Assembly: GCA_003045895.1 (NCBI GenBank) | Contig: PZPC01000001.1 | Span: 1-64,000 of the forward strand | Direction of reading: 5' to 3' | Origin: Bacteroidota bacterium | Lineage (GTDB): Bacteria; Bacteroidota; Bacteroidia; Chitinophagales; Saprospiraceae | DNA: 64,000 nt | In this document: piece after piece, positions 9,089-18,137 of the stretch | How positions within the stretch are numbered: the stretch's first letter is position 1 | Layout of the letters: each line of letters begins with the position of its first letter | Made by a program: the position numbers and the translations under genes | The notes under the pieces: generated by a model | What the model was told of the DNA's origin: nothing | Database searches by the model: none | The model's input: the letters and a program-made list of their open reading frames with translations, nothing else

Positions 9089-11146
9089 CTAATCGATCAC
9101 GTAGCAGCGGCATTCGCCAGCCGCCAGGGAGCCGAGTGGGAAGGTGCCTGCCAACAGGGGGACGGCTGCTTCCGACGCGGGGTCGGTCAAACTGGAAAAA
9201 AGCAAGCGGGCCTGCCGATCGGCCACGCTTCCGGGAACGGAGATGTGGAGGGGGTCAGCGGCCTGGCTGGGGTGCAGGTTGACGACGAAGAGGTACTGCG
9301 GCTTTTCGGCCTGGGTCCAGGCGACGGTGCAGTGCGTTGCGGCCGGATCGGGCGGCAGGAGCCACTGGGTGGTGGCGGCTGCCAGCGCTGGCGCCAGCTC
9401 GTCGGCCAGCAGGCGGATGCGCAGCAGGCGGTGGAAGAGCGGGCCATTTTGCCCCCACTGGTAGGGGCCGTGGGTGGCTTTGGGGCCTTCGTCGAGGTGG
9501 AAAACGTAGAGCTTGGTGTAGTGCTCATTGGGTGCGGGCACGGGGTGGGGGTCGCGCTGCTCGAAGCCGAGGGCCTGGTAGGAGGGTGTATCGGGGAGGA
9601 ACAGGCCCAGGAACAGGCGGGCTTCGTTGCCGTGCAGGTAGAATTTGTCGAAGCGGGGGTCGTCTTTGTCACCGGTCATGATGGTGAAGTTGGGAACGAC
9701 CCGGCCGTTGGCCTGGATGGCCAGGTAGCGCTGGAACTGCTCCATGAATTCCGCTTCGCCGACTACCATGCTCTGCAAGTCGCCCAGGGTGGTATCGGCC
9801 TGGCTGGCCGCCAGGTGGGCTACTTCGTCGCCGTAGGCCATCTCGTCGGGTTCGGCCAGGAAGCTTTCGGCGAAGTAGGCGAAATAGGGGACCGACTGCT
9901 GCACGTACACTTTGACGGCCGCCAGGGGATCGTAGAAGGCGTCGGGTGCGGCGGGCACGCCGGTGGGGCGCATCTGGACGTGGGACATGTCGCCGCGCAT
10001 GAAATCGAACTGGTAGTGGGCCTGCATCTCGGCGTAGTGCTGGCAGAAGTAGTCCCACACGGCAGTGCGGGGCTGCTCGAAGTCGATGGCCCAGTTGCGG
10101 TTGTCGTCGAGCCGTTCGTAGAATTTGAAGCGGGTGAGCGGCCCGAAGACGCGCGACATTTTCTGGGGCTGGGTGATGCGGTAGTCGCGCCACTCGCGGC
10201 CCGCATAGTCGACGTTGACGGCGGCGGGGCTGGGGTCGACCTCGATGCCGCGGTAGGGCGGGCCCATGGTGGCGGGTACGGGTTCGTAGCCCAGGTTGTA
10301 GAGCCAGTCGATGAGGTTGGCGCGCCGGTCCTGGCGGTCCTGGTGGCGCTCGGGCTGCCCGAAGAGGACGAGCAAGCGCTCCCTTTCGGGGAAGGACGGC
10401 CCGAAAAAGTCGGCCGTTTCCGCGGGGTACTGGACGGCGGGCTGTGCCGAACCCTGGCGTACCAGCCACGACATGATGCTGCCCTGGACCTGCTCGTGCA
10501 GGTGGGCCTGGTGGTTGATGATGCGGGTGTCTTTTCTTTGCAGCCACTCAAAAAAATGGGGCTGGGCCAACACCATTTCCGAGTAGCGGTCGGTGTGCGG
10601 GATGACGTCCATGCCGACGGTTTTGCCGAGGGCGTGCAGCAAGTTGACGACGGCCCGGAGTTGCTTTTCTACCGTGTTCAGCTGGGGCACGAGGTGGGCC
10701 AGTTCGGCGCTGTAGAATTCGGGGTTGATGTTCCAGGAAGCCATGCCGTAGAGGCTGGACACCACGCCGGGTTCCCAGATGGGTAAGAGGTGGATGCCCG
10801 ACTGGCTGGCTGGCAGGGTGAGGGCGTACTTGACCACGTTCCAGAACGACTGGATGGTGCGCACGTTGATGCCCACCATATTGACGCGCTTGATCCAGTC
10901 GGTAGAAGTGGCCGCGGCCAGGGGGCTGGGTACGTGGCCGGTAGGCGAGAGGGCGGCCTGCAGGGTGGGGATGCCCAGCCGCTTAGCCAGGGTTTCGAGC
11001 ACGATACGGCCCGGCAGTTGCACGGCCTCTTCGGGGAGCAAGGCCACCACGAAATCCTGCTGCCCGGCCGCGTAAGCCGCCAGGTGTTGGGGGCCGTTTT
11101 GTAGCCAGTCGGCCCGGAATTGCTGGTAAGTGGTCGGTAGTGGCAT
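9089..11146 (-). CDS. Alpha-amylase-like TIM-barrel protein
   Basis: A 685-residue protein without a signal peptide. Elements resembling alpha-amylase superfamily regions are visible: GMDVIPHTDRYSE near residue 195 where region I (DxxxNH) would be, and FDFMRGDMSHVQMRP near 380 where region II (RxDxxxH) would be. Aspartate D-x-x-H in the second is kept. The last ~100 residues look like a beta-sandwich domain C. The exact substrate is unknown, and it is divergent enough that it may be a GH13-like enzyme of unassigned specificity or a catalytically altered relative. It follows tyrS by 57 bases on the same strand, probably by chance co-transcription. Confidence 0.55.
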   Translation of the reverse strand: MPLPTTYQQFRADWLQNGPQHLAAYAAGQQDFVVALLPEEAVQLPGRIVLETLAKRLGIPTLQAALSPTGHVPSPLAAATSTDWIKRVNMVGINVRTIQSFWNVVKYALTLPASQSGIHLLPIWEPGVVSSLYGMASWNINPEFYSAELAHLVPQLNTVEKQLRAVVNLLHALGKTVGMDVIPHTDRYSEMVLAQPHFFEWLQRKDTRIINHQAHLHEQVQGSIMSWLVRQGSAQPAVQYPAETADFFGPSFPERERLLVLFGQPERHQDRQDRRANLIDWLYNLGYEPVPATMGPPYRGIEVDPSPAAVNVDYAGREWRDYRITQPQKMSRVFGPLTRFKFYERLDDNRNWAIDFEQPRTAVWDYFCQHYAEMQAHYQFDFMRGDMSHVQMRPTGVPAAPDAFYDPLAAVKVYVQQSVPYFAYFAESFLAEPDEMAYGDEVAHLAASQADTTLGDLQSMVVGEAEFMEQFQRYLAIQANGRVVPNFTIMTGDKDDPRFDKFYLHGNEARLFLGLFLPDTPSYQALGFEQRDPHPVPAPNEHYTKLYVFHLDEGPKATHGPYQWGQNGPLFHRLLRIRLLADELAPALAAATTQWLLPPDPAATHCTVAWTQAEKPQYLFVVNLHPSQAADPLHISVPGSVADRQARLLFSSLTDPASEAAVPLLAGTFPLGSLAAGECRCYVID

Positions 11147-11203
11147 AAAGCAGGCGTTTAAGGCTAAGCGAAGCTAAAACAGTTCGCTGGAAGCAGGTTG
11201 TTA

Positions 11204-12481
11204 TCAATCCGTCAGCACCACCATGTATTTGTTTTTCTTGCCGTTCTCGATCATGAGAAAGCGGCCGTGGAGCAAATCGTCGGAACGGAGCATTGTTTCT
11301 TCGTCGCTGATCTTGGTTTTGTTCACACTGATGGCATTGCCTTTGATGGCGCGGCGGGCTTCGCTTTTGGAGGCGACGATGTCGGTGTGTTCGGCCAGGA
11401 GGTCGAGGATGTTGACGGGTTCGTGAAAGGCGGTGCGGTCGACGGCAAAACTCGGAATTTCACCCGCCACGGTTTGCAGGGCGCTGGCTTTGAGGCTGTG
11501 GAGGTCGTCGGCGCCGGCCTTGCTGTTGAACAGGAGGTTGGACACCTGCTGCACGGCCTCGAAGTCTTCCTGCGAGTGCACCCGCACGGTCAGCTCTTCG
11601 GCCAGGATGGCTTTCAGGGCGCGGGGATTGCTGGCGTGTTCGGCTTCCAGGGCTTCCACTTCCTCCTGCGATTTGAGGGTGAAGTAGCGGAGGAATTTGG
11701 GCAGGTCGCGGTCGTCGGCGTTGAGCCAGAACTGGTAGAACTGGTAGGGCGAGGTCAGCTCGGGATCCAGCCAGATGTTGCCGGCTTCGCTTTTGCCAAA
11801 TTTGCTGCCGTCGGCCTTGGTGAGCAGGGGCGTGGTGCAGGCGTAAGCTTTGGCGTCGGTGAGGTTGCGGCGAATGAATTCGGTACCCGAGGTGATGTTG
11901 CCCCACTGGTCGGAACCGCCCATCTGCAGGCGGCAGCCGTAGGTTTCGTAGAGGCACTGGAAGTCGTAGGCCTGCAGCAGCTGGTAACTGAACTCGGTGA
12001 AGGAGAGGCCCGACTCCAGGCGGTTTTTGACGGAGTCTTTGGAGAGCATGTAGCTCACCGTCAGGGTTTTACCGACGGTACGCAGGAAGTCGAGGACGTT
12101 CATCTCCTTGTAGAAGTCGATGTTGTTGACCAGGATGGCGGCGTTGGGCCCCTCGAAGTCGAGGAGTTTGTAGATTTGCTTTTTCTGGTGTTCCAGGTTC
12201 CGGTCCAGTTCGGCGTAAGACTTCAGCACCCGTTCTTTGTCCTTGCCGGAAGGGTCGCCGATGCGGCCCGTAGCGCCGCCCATGAGCACGATGGGGCGGT
12301 GGCCGGCGTTTTGGAGGAGGCGCAGGAGCATGATCTGTACAAAGTTGCCAATGGTCATGGACGGGGCGGTGGGGTCGAAGCCAATATAGCCTACGGTGGG
12401 TCCGGCGGCTAAAAATTCTTCTAGTCCGGGAGTAGCGTCATGTAGCATACCCCGCCATTGCAATTCCTTGATAAAATCCAT
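11204..12481 (-). CDS. tyrS: Tyrosyl-tRNA synthetase
   Basis: This class I synthetase charges tRNA-Tyr. The 425-residue length matches the bacterial enzyme. It has the HIGH-equivalent loop (PTAPSMTIGNF, about 38-48), the tyrosine-pocket YQLLQAYDF and QMGGSDQWGN segments, the KMSKS-equivalent SKFGKSE, and a C-terminal S4 RNA-binding domain. I chose ATG 12481 because the open frame upstream (to 12763) runs antisense through the permease gene and starts no family sequence. The gene is divergent from the LolC/E-type permease and leads the minus-strand run toward the PLP enzyme. Confidence 0.95.
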   Translation of the reverse strand: MDFIKELQWRGMLHDATPGLEEFLAAGPTVGYIGFDPTAPSMTIGNFVQIMLLRLLQNAGHRPIVLMGGATGRIGDPSGKDKERVLKSYAELDRNLEHQKKQIYKLLDFEGPNAAILVNNIDFYKEMNVLDFLRTVGKTLTVSYMLSKDSVKNRLESGLSFTEFSYQLLQAYDFQCLYETYGCRLQMGGSDQWGNITSGTEFIRRNLTDAKAYACTTPLLTKADGSKFGKSEAGNIWLDPELTSPYQFYQFWLNADDRDLPKFLRYFTLKSQEEVEALEAEHASNPRALKAILAEELTVRVHSQEDFEAVQQVSNLLFNSKAGADDLHSLKASALQTVAGEIPSFAVDRTAFHEPVNILDLLAEHTDIVASKSEARRAIKGNAISVNKTKISDEETMLRSDDLLHGRFLMIENGKKNKYMVVLTD

Positions 12482-12503
12482 GTACAGTTTTATTTTTGCG
12501 GCG

Positions 12504-12511
12504 TAAAGATA
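12504..12511 (-). promoter_or_regulatory. Candidate -7 box for tyrS
   Basis: On the minus strand TATCTTTA (12511..12504) is one base off the TAnnTTTG consensus and would place transcription about 17 bases before the tyrS ATG. No clear -33 box is present. Confidence 0.35.
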
Positions 12512-12556
12512 GAAGCAAAAAGCTTTTTTAACAGATTTTGGTTCCGTTTCTTTATC

Positions 12557-12564
12557 TATCTTCG
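12557..12564 (+). promoter_or_regulatory. Candidate -7 box for the permease gene
   Basis: TATCTTCG lies 16 bases after a TTTG (12537..12540) and 8 bases before the ATG at 12572. It is the same variant box as the one predicted for the condensin-like operon. The leader would be only a few bases long. Confidence 0.3.
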
Positions 12565-12571
12565 CGCCATT

Positions 12572-13870
12572 ATGAATTTCTCCTACTTTATAGCCCGTAA
12601 GGTAGCGGCTGGCGGTGGCCAGTCGTTCTCGCGCATGATCATCCGCATTGCGGTGGTGGCCGTGGCGCTGAGCATGACGGTGATGGTGGTGGCTTCGGCC
12701 CTGATCGCTGGTTTTAAGGAGGAGATTGCCGAGAAAGTCTTCGGCTTCTGGGGGCATATTCACATCTCGGATACCAATGCGGTACGCTCCATCACGGAGG
12801 TGAAGCCCATTGACATTGACCAGCCTTTCTATCCCGATTTAAATGACCTGGGGCCAATCACTTACCGGGCTCAGGAAACCTGGTTTGGCCAGGTGAGGGA
12901 AAAAGAGCGCGTCACCGAGGGCGGCATTCGCCACATCCAGGCCTATGCGGTCTACTCGGGGATTATTCGCGCCAACGACGAGCTGGAAGGCATCATCCTG
13001 AAAGGCATTGGCCAGGATTTCGACTGGAATTTCTTACAAAAATACATCATCAAGGGTACCCGACTCACCTTGCCCGACACCACGATGGGCGACGGTATTC
13101 TGGTTTCGGAATACACCGCCAACCGGCTCCGGCTGGACGTGGGCGACCGTTTTTCGGTCTTTTTTGTGACCAGCACCTACGAGCAGCTGGAGCGCCGTTT
13201 TACGGTGGAGGGCATCTACCGCACGGGGCTGGAGGAATACGACCGCCAGTTTGCCCTCGTGGATATTCGCAAGATCCAGCAGGTGCTGGGCTGGAAGGAA
13301 AACCAGGTGAGTGGCTTCGAAGTTTTTGTCGACAATATCGACGATCTAGATGCCTTCACCAACTACATCTACTTCGAGGAAATCACCAACGACCTGTACG
13401 CCGAAAGCATCAAGGAGAAGATGCGCGCCATCTTCGAATGGCTCGACCTGCAAGACGTGAATGAGTGGGTCATTCTGGGGCTCATGCTGGTGGTGGCCAT
13501 CATCAATATGGTCACGGCGCTGCTCATCCTGATTCTGGAACGCACCAATATGATTGGCACGCTCAAGTCGCTGGGCGCCGCCAACTGGTCGATCCGCTGG
13601 GTGTTCCTCTACTACGCGGGCTACATTATCCTGGTGGGTTTGTTCTGGGGCAACCTGATCGGACTGGGCCTGTGCTGGCTGCAAGCCACCTTTGGCTTCA
13701 TCACCCTCGACGAGGCCAATTATTACCTCGCGGTGGCCCCCATCAAGATCAACTGGTGGTCGGTGCTGCTGCTCAATGGTGGCACGTTGGTGGTCACGTT
13801 GCTCTTTCTCATTGTACCTTCCTATTTGGTTTCGCGCATTGATCCGGTTAAGGCGATTCGGTTTAAGTGA
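12572..13870 (+). CDS. LolC/LolE-type ABC transporter permease
   Basis: A 432-residue inner-membrane protein with the MacB/FtsX-permease plan. One N-terminal membrane segment (about 25-50) is followed by a ~250-residue periplasmic MacB-PCD-like domain and three C-terminal membrane segments ending in LVSRIDPVKAIRFK, the standard ending of this family. Together with an ATPase encoded elsewhere it would extract lipoproteins from the inner membrane or act as a mechanotransmitter. The ATG at 12572 begins at the conserved FSYFIARK start; an in-frame upstream ATG at 12458 lies inside tyrS and is rejected. No ATPase gene is adjacent. Confidence 0.85.
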   Translation: MNFSYFIARKVAAGGGQSFSRMIIRIAVVAVALSMTVMVVASALIAGFKEEIAEKVFGFWGHIHISDTNAVRSITEVKPIDIDQPFYPDLNDLGPITYRAQETWFGQVREKERVTEGGIRHIQAYAVYSGIIRANDELEGIILKGIGQDFDWNFLQKYIIKGTRLTLPDTTMGDGILVSEYTANRLRLDVGDRFSVFFVTSTYEQLERRFTVEGIYRTGLEEYDRQFALVDIRKIQQVLGWKENQVSGFEVFVDNIDDLDAFTNYIYFEEITNDLYAESIKEKMRAIFEWLDLQDVNEWVILGLMLVVAIINMVTALLILILERTNMIGTLKSLGAANWSIRWVFLYYAGYIILVGLFWGNLIGLGLCWLQATFGFITLDEANYYLAVAPIKINWWSVLLLNGGTLVVTLLFLIVPSYLVSRIDPVKAIRFK

Positions 13871-13957
13871 TGGGGGGGTGCTGCGCGCATTCGAACTTAT
13901 TGCTAGCCTTGGCAGAAATTGGGCGTTTGAACTCTCTTCCTTCAGAACCCATCCCCC

Positions 13958-14747
13958 AGGGCTATCGAATCTGGAAATAGATAATATAATCAACGGCGTT
14001 TTCTTCTAAAGTTGGTTCTCGCAGCGACGCAGCGCAGCAACGGCTCGCGGCGAAAGAGCTTGCCACGCTTTTTAGCGTGGACGTGCTTTTATGCTTTACG
14101 CTGATCGTCGCGGCATACCTCTAGATAACCCATCCCCCAGCCCACGCCGAAGAGGCGTGGCAAGCTCTTCCCTTTTTAGAACCCATCCCCCGGCCCACGC
14201 CGAAGGGGCGTGGCAAGCTCTTCCCTTGAAAAGGAAGAGCTTGCCACGCTTTTTAGCGTGGGAGGCGTGCTGCGCGTGTTCGCAAGGTTTTGACGGTTGT
14301 GAACAGTCGTCTATCGGCCATTGTGAAAAGTCGACTAGCCGTGATTTATCGCCTTTTGGGCAGTAGCTTCAGACCATTTGCAAGTTAATTGCCCGTGTTG
14401 AATTTACCGCCAGCTACGGCGAAAATCGCGCGTCTAGACTCCCTTCCTTCAGAACCCATCCCCCGGCCCTTCCCTTGAAAAGGAAGGGAGGCGTGCTGCG
14501 CGTGTTCGCAAGGTTTTGACGGTTGTGAACAGTCGTCTATCGGCCATTGTGAAAAGTCGACTAGCCGTGATTTATCGCCTTTTGGGCAGTAGCTTCAGAC
14601 CATTTGCAAGTTAATTGCCCGCGTTGAATTTACCGCCAGCTACGGCAAAAATCGCGTGTCTGGACTCCCACGCCGAAGGGGCGTGGCAAGCTCTTCCTTG
14701 AAAGGGAAGAGCTTGCCACGCTTTTTAGCGTGGGCGGGGGATGGGTT
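13958..14747. repeat. Composite non-coding repeat, copy B
   Basis: Same block order as copy A at 6425..6931, but expanded. The 65-bp block is at 13958..14022 and the degenerate block at about 14045..14135. Several cccacgcc...gcgtgg hairpin units (14140-14262) follow, then two tandem 183-bp units and a final 68-bp hairpin plus cgggggatgggtt identical to copy A. It fills the gap between the permease and acyl-CoA oxidase genes. No protein-coding content is shared between copies. Confidence 0.85.
14261..14669. repeat. Tandem pair of 183-bp units
   Basis: Unit 1 (14261..14443) and unit 2 (14487..14669) align without gaps at an offset of 226 bases and differ at about 4 positions by eye. Unit 1 is preceded by a long hairpin and unit 2 by a shorter palindrome (cccttgaaaaggaaggg). 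A more diverged single copy is at 6689..6853. The near-identity of the tandem pair suggests recent duplication or gene conversion. Confidence 0.85.
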
Positions 14748-14828
14748 CTCCAAAAGGCAGAGCTAGAGCTGGGTAAAAACACACGAACTACATCTAAATT
14801 CTTCCAACAAACCCAGCCCTGACCCCCC

Positions 14829-17135
14829 TCAAAGCGCAATCGGCGCCGCCAGCAACGCGTCGGGAATACCGAACGCCTCCACCAGAGCCAGGGCTTCGGG
14901 GCGGAGCTGGCTACAGAGCTGATCGATCTGGCGGCGAATGGCCTTGCTTTTGACGTTGGCCAGGTAGTCTTGTTCCAGGTACCAGGCGGCGTGCTGCTCG
15001 ATGGTGTGCAGGGCGTAGAGGGCGCGCAATTGTTCCAGGATGGGGAACGTGCTCTTGTCGCGCTGTTGCTGGATGGCGGTGTGCATGGCCTCCAGGGTGA
15101 CGCGCTCCACGAAGGCTTCCGCCAGGGCGAGCATGTGGGTTTGGCAGATGAGGCCAGCCTGGTAGGCGCTCTCCCCGTTTTTGATGTGTCCGCGCAAGCG
15201 CTGCGCCAGGGAGAAGAGCAGGCGCCGCTCCCGAAATTGGAAGGCACTCAGTTGAAATTCCGCGCTCCGCAGGTGGCTGGCTTCGGTGTTTCGGATGGTG
15301 AAGGGGTTTTGTTCCGTCACCACGGTGCTTATCCGCTCGCCGAGCATGCGCATAATAGCCATGTTGCCATCTTCGTGGAAGGCCTGCTGGTAATCCGTCA
15401 GCAAGCCTTTGGCTACCAGTTGCATCAGGACCGTATTGTCGCCTTCGAAGGTGGTAAATATTTCCGTGTCGGCTTTCAGGGCGGCAAACTGGTTCTCCGT
15501 CAGGTAGCCCTTGCCGCCGCACGCTTCGCGGCATTCCTGGATCGCGGCCGTGGTGAACCAGGTCGCGTAAGCTTTCATGCCGGCCGCGAGGGTCTCTATT
15601 TCGCGCATGGTGTCGTCGGTACGGGCAAAGTAGCGATCGGCCAGGTGGTCGAGCCCAAACTGTACGGCGTAGGCCTTGGCGACCAGCGGCAGCAGGCGGC
15701 GCTGGTGGCTGGGGTAGTCGAGAATGGGGGTTTCCGGGCTGGTGGCCGTGGGCGAAAACTGGCGCCGTTTGGCGCCGTAGCGGATGGCGATGTCCAAGGC
15801 TTTCTTGGTGGCGCTCAGGCCCGCCCGCGGCACACATACGCGGCCACCGACGAGGGTGCCCAGCATGGTGAAAAAGCGGCGCGACGGATTTTCGATCGGA
15901 CTGCTGTAGGTGCCATTGGCCGCCACCTGCCCGAAGCGGTCCAGGAGGTTTTCGCGGGGTACACGCACGTGGTTGAACCAGATGCGGCCATTGTCGACGC
16001 CATTGAGGCCCAGCTTGTAGCCATTGTCCTGGACGCGGATGCCCGGCAGGAGTTCGCCGAAGGTGTCGCGCAGGGGCACCACCAGGGCGTGTACGCCGTG
16101 GTTTTCTTCCCCCACAATCAGCTGCGCAAACACACTGGCCACCCGGCTGTGGAGGGCGTTGCCGATGTATTCTTTGCCCGCTTCCTCGCGGGGGCTATGG
16201 ACGATAAATTCCCCGGTATCCGGGTCGTAAGTGGCGGTAGTTTCCAGCGCCCGCACGTTGGAGCCGTGGCCGGTCTCCGTCATGGCGAAGCAGCCGGGCA
16301 GGTCGAGGGTGCCGGTGGCGGGCAGGTATTTTTCGTGGTGTTTGGCGGTACCCAGGTTGAAGACACTGCCACCCCAGAGGCCAAATTGTACGCCAAATTT
16401 GATACACAGGCTGAGGTCGTGGTAGCCGAGGGTTTCGAATACGGCGGCGTAGGCGCTCAGGTCGTCCTGGCCGCCGTAGGCGCTGGGGAAGGAGAGGCTG
16501 CCCATACCCTGCCGGGCCAGGAGCTGGCACCACTTCAGCACCTGCTCGCGGTGGTCTTCCTTGATGGGAATGTGGCGCAGCTGGAACTCGGGGTCCTGCA
16601 GGATGGTCAGGGTTTTGGCTTTCACGTTGGCCATCCTGCCGTCGAGCAAGGTTTGCATTTCGGTTACCCGAAAGCTGGCCCTGCGGGCTTCTTCCTCGAA
16701 AATGGCGGCTGGTGGCGGGTTGAAGAGGTTGCGGAAAGTGGCGACATTGAGTTGGCCGAGGTCGGTTTCCAGCGCCTGCAGGGAAGCCCGGTCCTGTGCG
16801 CTCATCCAGTGTTGGCGGGGCGTTTCGGATGCGGCCAGCGCCAGCCCTACGGCCAGCAAGGTCTGCTGGTCGGGTGGCAACTGGGCGGCTACCTCCTGGC
16901 AGCTGATCTCCCAGAACTTGAACAGGTCGCGGGTGGGCGGAATGGCCGGATTGCTCCACAACAGCAGCTGCTGCTTGTCGGGTTTGGTGAGAAAAGACAA
17001 TTGGGCGACCCGTTCCCGCAGGGTGTGGACCTCCGAGGGCGTCAGCACCCGGTCGGACCACCCGGCGTAAAGAAAGGGGATCAGCACCCGGACACCGGGC
17101 GCGAACGCAATTTTGAGGGCAGGATTTTGACTCAT
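14829..17135 (-). CDS. Acyl-CoA oxidase/dehydrogenase-like flavoprotein
   Basis: A 768-residue FAD enzyme, longer than ordinary acyl-CoA dehydrogenases and similar in size to the acyl-CoA oxidase (ACOX) group. After a ~150-residue N-terminal helical region it has the substrate/FAD motifs CFAMTETGHGSNV and GNALHSRVA, then RRQF, ACGGKGYL and FEGDNTVLMQ. Together these mark the dehydrogenase fold with an additional C-terminal helical domain. It would introduce the 2,3-double bond into an acyl-CoA. Oxygen or an electron-transfer flavoprotein as acceptor cannot be decided from sequence. It stands alone between repeat B and the accessory island. Confidence 0.8.
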   Translation of the reverse strand: MSQNPALKIAFAPGVRVLIPFLYAGWSDRVLTPSEVHTLRERVAQLSFLTKPDKQQLLLWSNPAIPPTRDLFKFWEISCQEVAAQLPPDQQTLLAVGLALAASETPRQHWMSAQDRASLQALETDLGQLNVATFRNLFNPPPAAIFEEEARRASFRVTEMQTLLDGRMANVKAKTLTILQDPEFQLRHIPIKEDHREQVLKWCQLLARQGMGSLSFPSAYGGQDDLSAYAAVFETLGYHDLSLCIKFGVQFGLWGGSVFNLGTAKHHEKYLPATGTLDLPGCFAMTETGHGSNVRALETTATYDPDTGEFIVHSPREEAGKEYIGNALHSRVASVFAQLIVGEENHGVHALVVPLRDTFGELLPGIRVQDNGYKLGLNGVDNGRIWFNHVRVPRENLLDRFGQVAANGTYSSPIENPSRRFFTMLGTLVGGRVCVPRAGLSATKKALDIAIRYGAKRRQFSPTATSPETPILDYPSHQRRLLPLVAKAYAVQFGLDHLADRYFARTDDTMREIETLAAGMKAYATWFTTAAIQECREACGGKGYLTENQFAALKADTEIFTTFEGDNTVLMQLVAKGLLTDYQQAFHEDGNMAIMRMLGERISTVVTEQNPFTIRNTEASHLRSAEFQLSAFQFRERRLLFSLAQRLRGHIKNGESAYQAGLICQTHMLALAEAFVERVTLEAMHTAIQQQRDKSTFPILEQLRALYALHTIEQHAAWYLEQDYLANVKSKAIRRQIDQLCSQLRPEALALVEAFGIPDALLAAPIAL

Positions 17136-17436
17136 GGTTAGGGACTTTTCTTGTTCAGCCAGATCGGTATAGCATGGCTACGGAGCCACGGCAGCTGAAA
17201 CCGCAGGTGGCTTGGGAATTTAACGAAAATATAGGTAAAAACTTTCTTTTGGGTGGGGGAATTAATGGCTGCCTTTTCGGGAAGAGGTTTTTTTGTAGGA
17301 AAAGGGGGGGGGGACTCCGTGGGTAAGTGCGGTAAAAAAGCGTTATTTTTGGGTGAAGAAAAAGGGATGGTTCAGCGCGTAGTTACAAACCTATACCCAG
17401 CGGGGTGGATTTTGAGGACTTGTAAACCGATTTATT
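17136..17436. other. Left border of accessory island
   Basis: No gene seen. A possible minus-strand -7 box (TATTTTCG, 17231..17224) could serve the acyl-CoA oxidase gene. The stretch contains homopolymer runs, including a G10 at about 17305. A 113-codon open frame starting at 17253 crosses this region but shows no family sequence. Confidence 0.4.
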
Positions 17437-17793
17437 ATGGAACACAACATCATCAAACACTTTCAAGCAGTAAAAGCCATCATTGGCCAAGGCAAGACAC
17501 AGGCCGTGCAGGCGGTGAACATGCAGTTGATACAGGTCAATTGGCAGGTGGGTGCGTATCTGTCCACCAGCCTGACCACTGCTGCCTATGGTGACAAGAG
17601 AGAATTATATTTCGCCAGAAGGTGATTTTTATCCCATAAAGATTGTGGGGTCAGTGACCCCACAATTGCCACCACTACCCGCTTTCTTGGCGAGATTGAG
17701 TTGGACGCATCATATTGAAGTCTTAAAACAGGCTACTGGCATTCTGCCCGCGAAGCGCAGGCCATTTACGAACGCATAAAGCCCGCTCCATAA
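17437..17793 (+). pseudogene. Decayed DUF1016 (YhcG-like) N-terminal domain
   Basis: The frame from 17437 reads FQAVKAIIGQGKTQAVQAVN and QVNWQVGAYLS, typical of the DUF1016 N-terminal region of YhcG-type PD-(D/E)XK proteins. It then breaks. A second frame gives LSWTHHIEVLK and a third gives GYWHSAREAQAIYERIKP, both expected later in the same domain. Thus an internal deletion and at least two frame changes have destroyed it, and the C-terminal nuclease domain is gone. YhcG-like proteins are linked to restriction and phage defence, so this may be debris of an older defence gene. Confidence 0.6.
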
Positions 17794-17805
17794 CTCAAAT
17801 AATAA

Positions 17806-17994
17806 GTAATCAACAAAAGCAAAGATGAAGGAGGAGAGGTCGCAACTGATGAAATCGTCGGTTACCGTACTGATATACATGAACCTGTCTACAAAAGCGA
17901 GTTAGCCGCTGAGCTTGACGCGGCCGTAGCGGAAGTTGATGCCGGAGATTTTATCACACTGGAGGAACTCGAAGCTGAAGTAGCAAAGTGGTGA
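17806..17994 (+). pseudogene. Antitoxin-like C-terminal fragment
   Basis: An open frame without a usual start codon (it follows a stop at 17803) encodes VGYRTDIHEPVYKSELAAEL and ends FITLEELEAEVAKW. This G-Y-x-x-D-G/H-x-P-x-Y...L-x-x-E-L...I-T-x-E-E-L layout matches the C-terminal half of small Bacteroidota antitoxin-like proteins, including the intact gene at 24883..25152 in this window. No toxin gene follows. It is best read as the remains of a toxin-antitoxin unit at the island edge. Confidence 0.45.
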
Positions 17995-18137
17995 ATACGG
18001 AGTCCACTTCCACATTTAGACCACGCAGGTGTTGCACCTCTTGCAGGCTTTTGGAAAGCTGGGGTAAGCTAATTATATTTACCACTTACTGCAAATCTAT
18101 CACGGTTTCCATTGCTTATAAATACGAAGAACTGATC

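Noticed and set aside
6925-9282. Long plus-strand open frame (785 codons)
   Set aside because: It runs antisense to the PLP enzyme and PhzF genes, is low in complexity (G/D/V/E-rich) and has no domain; a shadow of GC-rich coding sequence.
14970-17141. Long plus-strand open frame (723 codons)
   Set aside because: Antisense shadow of the acyl-CoA oxidase-like gene; no family motifs.
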